Below, in pieces: positions 33,455-38,817 of a stretch of 38,817 nt of DNA. The notes under the pieces are model-generated. The model did no database searches and had not been told where the DNA came from. It saw only the letters and a program-made list of their open reading frames with translations. Position numbers and translations under genes: made by a program. How positions within the stretch are numbered: the first letter of the stretch is position 1; every line of letters begins with the position of its first letter. Source of the DNA: an uncultured Myxococcales bacterium (GTDB lineage Bacteria > Myxococcota_A > UBA9042); contig CALENB010000429.1 of the NCBI GenBank assembly GCA_937910235.1, positions 1-38,817 on the forward strand. Reading direction: 5' to 3'.

Positions 33455-36235
33455 ATGAGCCAGCATCTGCACACCACCACCCCGGCTGACATCGCACGAC
33501 TCGGCCGACCGACCACCGCCGCAGAGATCCGCGCCGCGTTCCTCGATTTTTTCGCCAGCCGCGACCACACCCGCGTCGAGAGCCACAGCCTGCTGCCACC
33601 GGCCGACCCGACGCTGCTCTTCATCAACGCCGGCATGGTGCAGTTCAAGGACTACTTCACCGGCGCGCGCCCCGCTCCCTATGGCGCCGCGACGTCGACG
33701 CAGAAGTGCCTGCGGGTCTCCGGCAAACACAACGATCTTGAGAACGTCGGCCGCACGCGCCGCCACCACACACTCTTTGAGATGCTGGGCAACTTCAGCT
33801 TTGGCGCCTACTTCAAGCAGCGCGCGATCGAGATGGCGTGGGAGTTTCTGACCGAGCGGCTCAAGCTCGACAAGGCGCGTCTCGTCGTCACCTACTTTGA
33901 GGGCGACCACGACGTGCCGGTCGACTCGGAAGCGGCGGCCATCTGGCGCGACGTCAGCGGGTTGCCCGAAGACCGCATCGTGGCCATGACCGCCAAGGAC
34001 AACTTCTGGGCCATGGGCGACACTGGTCCCTGCGGGCCGTGCTCGGAGATCTACTACGACCTGTGGCCGGAGCAGGGCAACGCGTCGACCTTCCCCGAAG
34101 ACGAAGAGCGCTTCATGGAGGTGTGGAACCTCGTGTTCATGCAGTACGACCGCCAGTTTGACGGCATGCTGCAACCCCTGCCGCAGCCCTGCGTCGACAC
34201 CGGCATGGGCCTCGAGCGCATCGCCTCGGTGGTGCAGGGCGGCCACAGCAACTACGACACGGACCTCATCAGAGGCCTGATTCATCACCTAGAAGTCGCC
34301 AGCGACATCCCGTACGGCGCGAGATTTGACGGTGAGGGCGTCGTGAGCCACAGCGCCGACGTCGAGCGGGACGTGGCCTTCCGCGTCATCGCCGACCACG
34401 CCCGCGCCACAGCGTTTCTGGTCGCCGATGGGGTCTATCCCGACAACGAAGGTCGCGGCTACGTGCTGCGCCGCGTGATGCGCCGGGCGATCCGTTTTGG
34501 CCACAAGCTCGGTTTTACGAAGGCGTTTTTTGCTGACGTCTGCGGTGAGGTGGTGAAGGCCATGCGGCTCGCGTTCCCGGAGCTGGGCGCCCACTACGAC
34601 GTGTTGATGCGCGTGGTGCTGCAGGAAGAAGATCGCTTCTCCAAGACCCTGGTGGAGGGCGAGCGACTCATCTCGCAGGCGCTCGACCGCATCGAGGCTG
34701 CGGGCGGCGAGAAGCTGCTCGACGGCGATACGATCTTCCTGCTGTACGACTCCAACGGCTTCCCCACCGATCTGACCGCGCTGATCGCCGCTGAGCGTGA
34801 TTTTGACGTCGACATGGCCGGTTTTACGGCCGCCATGAACCGACAGCGGGCGCGGGGCCGGGCCTCGTGGAAGGGCGTGAAACACGACGAAGTCGCCCTG
34901 ATCAAGTCGCTGCAGGCCGACGGGCTGACGAGTCGGTTCTTCGGCTATCTGACGGACGAAGTCATCAACGCCGAAGTGCTCGCCATCATCAGCGACGGCG
35001 AGCGCAAAGAGACCGCGCACACCGGTGAACACGTGCAGGTCGTGTTGGATCGGACGCCGTTTTATCCCGAGGGCGGCGGCCAGGTCGGCGATCGCGGCAC
35101 GCTGTCGTGGAACGATCTCGGTACCGAGGCGGATCGCGCGAAGGTGACGGACACCAAAAAGCCCGCAGAAGATGTGTTTTTGCACAACATCACGGTCGGT
35201 CGCGGTGAGCTGCGGATCGGTGACCGCGTGTTTGCGAAGGTCGATCCGGCCCACCGCGCCGGCGTGCGCGCCCACCACTCGGCCACCCACCTGCTGCATA
35301 AGGCCCTGCGCGACGTCCTCGGCACGCATGTGCGGCAGCGTGGCTCTTTGGTGCAGTCGGACCGCTTACGCTTTGATTTTTCGCACTTTGAGGGCCTCAC
35401 GGCGGACGAGATCGCGCAGATCGAGCGACGGGTGAATGCGACCGTGCTGAGCAACGCAAGCGCGGACGTGCGGTCCTCGTCTATGGCAGACGCCAAAGAG
35501 CGTGGCGCGCTGATGTTTTTTGGTGACAAGTACGGCGAGACCGTGCGCGTGGTGACCCTGGGCGACTCGATGGAGCTGTGCGGCGGCATCCATGTCAAAA
35601 GCCTCGGCGATATCGGCCTGATCAAGGTCGTCGCGGAGACAGGCGTGAGCGCGGGCGTGCGGCGGCTCGAGGCGCAGTGTCACCTCGCGTTGGTCGGCCA
35701 GATGCAGACCGTGTGGGGTCAGCTCGAAGGGGTCAGCCGCCGGTTGAACGTCAAGCTGGACGACGTCGACAGCCGCGTCGGCACCAACCTGGACCAGCTC
35801 AAGAAGCTGGAGCGCGAGCTGGTGAAGCTGCGGCAGGAGCTCGCGATCGCGCAGGCCAACGCTGGTAAGGCTGGTGATGATGATGGCAGCCGCACTGAGC
35901 AGGTCGGCGAGATGACCCTGACGGCGCGCGTGGTCGAGGGTGTCGGCGGCAAGGATCTGCGGGTGCTCGGCGACCAGGCGCGGGACAAGATCGGCAGGGG
36001 CGCCATCCTGGTGATCGGGATCGACGGCGACAAGGTCGCGCTGTTGGTGGCGGTGACCAAGGCGGAGTCGACCACCTTCCACGCCGGAAAACTCGTTGGA
36101 AAGCTGGCGCCGATGCTGGGAGGCCGCGGTGGGGGTCGGCCGGATTTTGCCCAGGCTGGTGGTTCTGACAAGAGCGGGATCGAGGCTGCGGTGGCGGCGT
36201 TTTTTGCCGAGGCGACCGCGGCGTTTGGCGGGTAG
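33455..36235 (+). CDS. alaS: Alanyl-tRNA synthetase
   Basis: A 926-residue cytosolic class II synthetase that charges tRNA-Ala. The catalytic domain includes FINAGMVQFKDYFTG, RVSGKHNDLENVGRTRRHHTLFEMLGNFSFG and DTGMGLERI. The editing domain carries HHSATHLLHKALR (HxxxH) and ELCGGIHVKSLGDIG with its Cys and His zinc ligands; a coiled coil (LKKLERELVKLRQELAIAQ) and the C-Ala domain ending near DKSGIEAAVAAFFAEA follow. The size is slightly above E. coli AlaRS (876). The ATG at 33455 has GGAG seven bases upstream; an ATG at 33434 is a possible alternative. The usual neighbour recX/recA is absent. Confidence 0.97.
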   Translation: MSQHLHTTTPADIARLGRPTTAAEIRAAFLDFFASRDHTRVESHSLLPPADPTLLFINAGMVQFKDYFTGARPAPYGAATSTQKCLRVSGKHNDLENVGRTRRHHTLFEMLGNFSFGAYFKQRAIEMAWEFLTERLKLDKARLVVTYFEGDHDVPVDSEAAAIWRDVSGLPEDRIVAMTAKDNFWAMGDTGPCGPCSEIYYDLWPEQGNASTFPEDEERFMEVWNLVFMQYDRQFDGMLQPLPQPCVDTGMGLERIASVVQGGHSNYDTDLIRGLIHHLEVASDIPYGARFDGEGVVSHSADVERDVAFRVIADHARATAFLVADGVYPDNEGRGYVLRRVMRRAIRFGHKLGFTKAFFADVCGEVVKAMRLAFPELGAHYDVLMRVVLQEEDRFSKTLVEGERLISQALDRIEAAGGEKLLDGDTIFLLYDSNGFPTDLTALIAAERDFDVDMAGFTAAMNRQRARGRASWKGVKHDEVALIKSLQADGLTSRFFGYLTDEVINAEVLAIISDGERKETAHTGEHVQVVLDRTPFYPEGGGQVGDRGTLSWNDLGTEADRAKVTDTKKPAEDVFLHNITVGRGELRIGDRVFAKVDPAHRAGVRAHHSATHLLHKALRDVLGTHVRQRGSLVQSDRLRFDFSHFEGLTADEIAQIERRVNATVLSNASADVRSSSMADAKERGALMFFGDKYGETVRVVTLGDSMELCGGIHVKSLGDIGLIKVVAETGVSAGVRRLEAQCHLALVGQMQTVWGQLEGVSRRLNVKLDDVDSRVGTNLDQLKKLERELVKLRQELAIAQANAGKAGDDDGSRTEQVGEMTLTARVVEGVGGKDLRVLGDQARDKIGRGAILVIGIDGDKVALLVAVTKAESTTFHAGKLVGKLAPMLGGRGGGRPDFAQAGGSDKSGIEAAVAAFFAEATAAFGG

Positions 36236-36240
36236 GGCGC

Positions 36241-36313
36241 TCGGCCCTTCGATAAGTGCCAGGCGATTCGCGGAGCTTCGATAAGTGCCAGGCGATTCGC
36301 GGAGCCGGGCCGA
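36241..36313. repeat. Two tandem 29-bp repeats framed by a 7-bp inverted repeat
   Basis: Two identical, directly adjacent 29-bp units lie at 36248-36276 and 36277-36305. Each contains CGATAAGTGCC followed by AGGCGATTCGCGGAGC, with a small internal palindrome GCGA-T-TCGC. The pair is bounded by TCGGCCC (36241-36247) and GGGCCGA (36307-36313), which could pair as a stem. The first 28 bp after the leading T match the copy at 38563-38590 exactly. They begin 12 bp after the alaS stop. Confidence 0.92.
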
Positions 36314-36331
36314 AGCTGTGACTCCAAATCG

Positions 36332-36346
36332 TTCGTTAATTACGAA
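36332..36346. promoter_or_regulatory. Palindrome TTCGT-N5-ACGAA in AT-rich promoter region
   Basis: TTCGT (36332-36336) and ACGAA (36342-36346) flank TAATT, and a second ACGAAT follows at 36354-36359. The stretch 36325-36375 is far more AT-rich than its surroundings and lies about 100-145 bp before the carbonic anhydrase start, so it is the likely promoter/operator of the carbonic anhydrase-SulP pair. The spacing is compatible with a LysR-type or other dimeric regulator (inference). Confidence 0.45.
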
Positions 36347-36416
36347 TGAAATGACGAATATTATCTAATAGACCGAACAGAATTGCCTCCCTAGTGTGGT
36401 TGGTGGCGGCGCATTC

Positions 36417-36458
36417 CGACGCAGTCACCTCGACGCAGTCACCTCGACGCAGTCACCT
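36417..36458 (+). repeat. 14-bp tandem repeat, 3 perfect copies, in the carbonic anhydrase leader
   Basis: Three copies of CGACGCAGTCACCT run end to end (36417-36430, 36431-36444, 36445-36458). The last copy runs directly into the GGAGG ribosome binding site, which is six bases before the ATG at 36470. Confidence 0.92.
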
Positions 36459-36469
36459 GGAGGTTCACG

Positions 36470-36937
36470 ATGCATCCCTCTCAATCCGGCATCCGCCGCT
36501 TTCAGTCCGACGTCTGGCCCCTCATGTCCGAGCAATTCGCGGCGCTTGAGCACGGACAGGCGCCGCACACGCTTGTCATCACCTGCTCGGACTCCCGCGT
36601 CGACCCGAGCCTCATCACGCAGAGCCAACCGGGCGAGCTCTTTGTGTTGCGCAACGCTGGCGACCTCGTGCCCAAGTACGGCGCGGACGACGGCTCCGCC
36701 GCGGCGGTGGAGTATGCCGTCGACGCCCTGCGCGTGGCCCACATCGTCGTCTGTGGCCACAGCGGATGCGGCGCGATCCAGGGGCTGCTGAACCCCGAGG
36801 CCGTGCGGCAGCTGCCGACCGTGGCGCGATGGGTGGCCCTTGCGGCCGTCGCGCGCGGCATGGCCGAAGGTCGTCTCCAGCTGAACGCCTGGGTCCACGA
36901 CATCCGGGATGGCGGCGTCGACGACATCGACACCTAG
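36470..36937 (+). CDS. Beta-carbonic anhydrase, internally shortened
   Basis: A 155-residue protein of the beta-class carbonic anhydrase family, which interconverts CO2 and bicarbonate with zinc. All four site residues are present: Cys39 and Asp41 in ITCSDSRVDPSL, His97 and Cys100 in VVCGHSGCGAIQG. GELFVLRNAGDLVP and the C-terminal LNAWVHDIRDG are also typical. Members are normally about 200-220 residues; here LPTVARWV (115-122) runs straight into ALAAVARGMAEGRLQLNAWV, so roughly 40-55 residues that normally form helices between these parts are missing in frame. Activity and oligomer state are therefore uncertain. GGAGG supports the ATG at 36470. The SulP transporter gene follows after 58 bp. 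Confidence 0.85.
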   Translation: MHPSQSGIRRFQSDVWPLMSEQFAALEHGQAPHTLVITCSDSRVDPSLITQSQPGELFVLRNAGDLVPKYGADDGSAAAVEYAVDALRVAHIVVCGHSGCGAIQGLLNPEAVRQLPTVARWVALAAVARGMAEGRLQLNAWVHDIRDGGVDDIDT

Positions 36938-36995
36938 ACCACTCGCTGCCCAACGGTCTCGGCCGTCTGCGCGCCCGCCACTTCAGGAGATTGTC

Positions 36996-38507
36996 ATGAC
37001 ATTGAACCAAGTCGCGAAAGAAGCCCTCGGCTCCGTCGTCGTCTTTCTCGTCGCCCTGCCGCTCTGTCTGGGCATCGCCATCGCGTCGGGCGTGTCTCCC
37101 GCCGCCGGCCTGCTCAGCGGTATCGTCGGCGGCATCGTGGTGGGCCTGCTCGCTGGCTCGCCCATGCAGGTCAGCGGCCCTGCGGCGGGGTTGGTGGTGA
37201 TCGTCGTCGATATCATCCAGAACCACGGATTGGGTCGATTCAGCGTCATCGTTGCCGTCGCCGGGCTACTGCAACTCATCGCCGGCAAGGTGCAGATGGG
37301 ACGCTGGTTTCGGGCCGTATCTCCGGGCGTTTTGCATGCCATGTTAGCGGGCATCGGGGTGCTCATCGCGGCGAGTCAGCTGCACGTGATGATCGATGAC
37401 GCGCCGCAGGTCTCGGGAGTCGCCAACCTGCTGGCGCTACCCGGGGCGGTGACCAAGGCGCTGCACGCCCAGGGTCCGCACCACGTCGCGGCGCTCATCG
37501 GCCTGTTCACGCTCTTCTTGCTCGTCGGTTGGAATCTGCTGCGCGCGCACCTGCCCAAGTCGCTGGCGGTGCTGCCGGCGCCGCTGGTGGCTGTGGGCGG
37601 CGCCACGGCGGTCGCCTTTGGTTTGGAGTTGCCCATCAACTATGTGGACGTGCCCAGCGGCGTCGGCGCGATGATCAACCCACCCTCCTGGGCTGATTTT
37701 GCGGCGCTGCGGGAGCCCGCGGTGATCGGCGCGGCCATCGCGCTGGCCTGCGTCGCGAGCGCGGAGGCGCTGCTGAGCGCGGCGGCGGTCGACAAGCTGC
37801 ATGGCGGCGCGCGCAGTGACTTGAACAAGGAATTGCGGGCCCAAGGTGTGGGCAACGTCCTGCTGGGCTTGCTCGGCGGCTTGCCGGTCACAGGCGTCAT
37901 CGTGCGCAGCTCCGCCAACGTGCAGTCGGGTGCCACAACGCGCTGGTCGGCGGTGATGCATGGCGTGTGGCTGCTCGTCACCGTCGCATTTGCGCCCTTT
38001 GTGCTGGAGATTATCCCGGTGGCGTCGCTCGCTGGAGTGTTGGTGTACGTCGGCTACAAGCTGGTCAACGTCGCCGCGATTCGGGAGCTTTGGGCGAAGA
38101 GTCGCGGCGATGTGGCGGTCTACGGCGTCACGCTGGTGAGCATCGTGGCGACGAGTCTGCTGACGGGTTTGATCATTGGCGTCGCGTTGTCGGTGGCGTT
38201 GCTGGCTTGGCGGATCTCGCACGTGAACGTGTCGGTGGACGACAGTGTCGAGGGCGAGGTGCACATCCATCTGCGTGGCGCGGCGACTTTTGTCGGGCTG
38301 CCGGCGTTGTTTCAGGCCTTGGAGCAGGTGGATCCAAGCGCGGTGGTGACGTTGCACGTGGAACGGTTGTCGTACATTGACCACGCCACGATCGAGATGA
38401 TCGCGGATTGGGAAAGACGGCGCGAGACGATGGGCGGGACGCTGGCGATCCAGTGGGACACGCTGCAGACGTTGAGTTTGAATCCTCGGGAGCGGTTGGT
38501 GGTGTGA
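36996..38507 (+). CDS. SulP-family anion transporter with STAS domain
   Basis: A 503-residue inner-membrane protein with about 10-14 hydrophobic helices followed by a C-terminal STAS domain (from ~415; VTLHVERLSYIDHATIEMIADW). The SulP signature regions are seen: LPLCLGIAIASGVSPAAGLLSGIVGG, GSPMQVSGPAAG, and SAEALLSAAAVDKLHGGARSDLNKELRAQGVGN. SulP proteins move sulfate, bicarbonate or other anions. Genes placed beside or fused to a carbonic anhydrase, as here, are usually taken as bicarbonate transporters (established for the BicA branch; inference here). AGGAG seven bases before the ATG at 36996 sets the start. The protein is slightly shorter than the ~550-residue average because the STAS domain is minimal. 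Confidence 0.93.
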   Translation: MTLNQVAKEALGSVVVFLVALPLCLGIAIASGVSPAAGLLSGIVGGIVVGLLAGSPMQVSGPAAGLVVIVVDIIQNHGLGRFSVIVAVAGLLQLIAGKVQMGRWFRAVSPGVLHAMLAGIGVLIAASQLHVMIDDAPQVSGVANLLALPGAVTKALHAQGPHHVAALIGLFTLFLLVGWNLLRAHLPKSLAVLPAPLVAVGGATAVAFGLELPINYVDVPSGVGAMINPPSWADFAALREPAVIGAAIALACVASAEALLSAAAVDKLHGGARSDLNKELRAQGVGNVLLGLLGGLPVTGVIVRSSANVQSGATTRWSAVMHGVWLLVTVAFAPFVLEIIPVASLAGVLVYVGYKLVNVAAIRELWAKSRGDVAVYGVTLVSIVATSLLTGLIIGVALSVALLAWRISHVNVSVDDSVEGEVHIHLRGAATFVGLPALFQALEQVDPSAVVTLHVERLSYIDHATIEMIADWERRRETMGGTLAIQWDTLQTLSLNPRERLVV

Positions 38508-38515
38508 GATCTGTC

Positions 38516-38590
38516 GCCTCGATAAGTGCCGCCTCGATAAGTGCCCCCTCGATAAGTGCCCCTCGATAAGTGCCAGGCGATTCGCGGAGC
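38516..38590. repeat. Four 14/15-bp tandem units ending in a 28-bp copy of the upstream repeat
   Basis: Units of the type SCCTCGATAAGTGCC (S = G or C) lie at 38516-38530, 38531-38545, 38546-38560 and 38561-38574. The last unit continues into AGGCGATTCGCGGAGC (to 38590), so 38563-38590 is identical to 36249-36276 before the carbonic anhydrase gene. The array begins eight bases after the SulP stop. Confidence 0.92.
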
Positions 38591-38594
38591 CTAC

Positions 38595-38619
38595 GCTTGC
38601 GGTCCGCCCGACCGCATGC
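38595..38619 (+). terminator. Hairpin downstream of the SulP gene
   Basis: GCTTGCGGTC (38595-38604) and GACCGCATGC (38610-38619) pair over ten positions with one mismatch around a five-base loop. It lies about 90 bp after the SulP stop and directly after the repeat array. There is no T-tract, so it may be a Rho-type or structural element more than an intrinsic terminator. Confidence 0.4.
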
Positions 38620-38817
38620 TTCGCCGTCCACGCCCGCGCGTGCTAGTCACGATCACCCCCGCCAGTCGCTTACCTCCGCGCGTAGCCCCGCCTAGTCCAC
38701 CCGCACTTACCGGCCGCGCTCAACGCGCCACAAAACCGCCTCCGGGACGGAATGTGCCAAGCGGGAAATCAACGTCCCACTCCCCAGCGCGAAAGCGATG
38801 CGACGCCTCCGCATACG

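Larger units (their letters stand above)
38508..38817. other. Intergenic region with repeats, no gene seen
   Basis: The 310 bp after the SulP gene start with the tandem repeat 38516-38590 and a hairpin at 38595-38619. The rest (38620-38817) has no convincing reading frame with the local codon bias, and no tRNA-like or promoter-like pattern that I can defend. Confidence 0.5.

Noticed and set aside
33107-34288. Minus-strand frame of 393 codons across the UbiA/alaS divergent region
   Set aside because: It overlaps both the alaS catalytic domain and the UbiA gene in a different frame, and its product has no family features.
36241-36313. Reading the repeats before the carbonic anhydrase gene as an integron attC or att site
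   Set aside because: No integrase core-site pattern (GTTRRRY) is seen, and the inverted arms TCGGCCC/GGGCCGA are not repeated at the downstream copy.
11-38817. Search by eye for tRNA or rRNA genes, CRISPR arrays and transposases
   Set aside because: No T-loop-like GGTTCGA-type sequence in a cloverleaf context, no spaced repeats of CRISPR type and no transposase motifs were found. The repeats near 36.2 and 38.5 kb are directly tandem, without unique spacers.

Overview
The window is high-GC DNA, densely coded on both strands, with strong G/C bias at third codon positions, many GTG/TTG starts and many stop/start overlaps (ATGA, GTGA, TGATG). About a third of the 31 protein genes encode lipoproteins or outer-membrane proteins. 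The set includes Pro/Ala- and Asp/Gly-rich lipoprotein linkers, paired DUF1552 and DUF1592-type genes, a DUF6178 protein, a CotH-kinase lipoprotein and WG-repeat and HEAT-repeat proteins. This points to a Myxococcota/Bradymonadota-like bacterium (former Deltaproteobacteria). That placement is an inference from gene content. I saw no tRNA, rRNA, CRISPR array, transposase or phage gene.

Layout. 1-0.1 kb: 3' end of an unknown gene. 0.1-8.8 kb: PPC/DUF296 regulator, mnmE with a downstream lipoprotein gene, a large secreted HEAT-repeat protein, and a xerC-like recombinase translationally coupled to a putative outer-membrane barrel. 8.9-15.3 kb (minus strand): DUF6178, a WG-repeat lipoprotein directly downstream of a peptidoglycan-binding/Tae4-like amidase, folE, a DUF5522 Cys-motif protein and a Tat-type lipoprotein. 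15.5-20.4 kb: a phosphohexomutase, then an outer-membrane protein coupled to a C45-family acyltransferase homologue that appears to lack its nucleophile. 20.8-23.0 kb: a three-gene polyamine operon, speD-speE-speB. 23.0-31.6 kb (minus strand): a surface module of lipoproteins (barrel, CotH kinase, small lipoprotein, DUF1587/1595/1592/1588/1585 haem protein, Tat-exported DUF1552, Cys-rich haem lipoprotein, PKD/YfaP-like lipoprotein). 31.8-38.5 kb: rhodanese lipoprotein, UbiA prenyltransferase, divergent alaS, and a carbonic anhydrase-SulP pair.

How the genes work together. SpeD, SpeE and SpeB can make spermidine from agmatine and S-adenosylmethionine. The carbonic anhydrase and SulP transporter look like a bicarbonate-handling pair; the anhydrase keeps its zinc ligands but is internally shortened, and the pair is bracketed by copies of one 28/29-bp intergenic repeat. 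The amidase and following WG-repeat lipoprotein have the form of a cell-wall-targeting effector with a periplasmic partner, but no secretion apparatus is in the window. The 25-31 kb block resembles surface redox modules that pair DUF1552 with DUF1592-type cytochromes.

Short perfect tandem repeats are frequent (periods 9, 10, 14, 15 and 29 bp), both in coding sequence (signal peptides, linkers) and in leaders.
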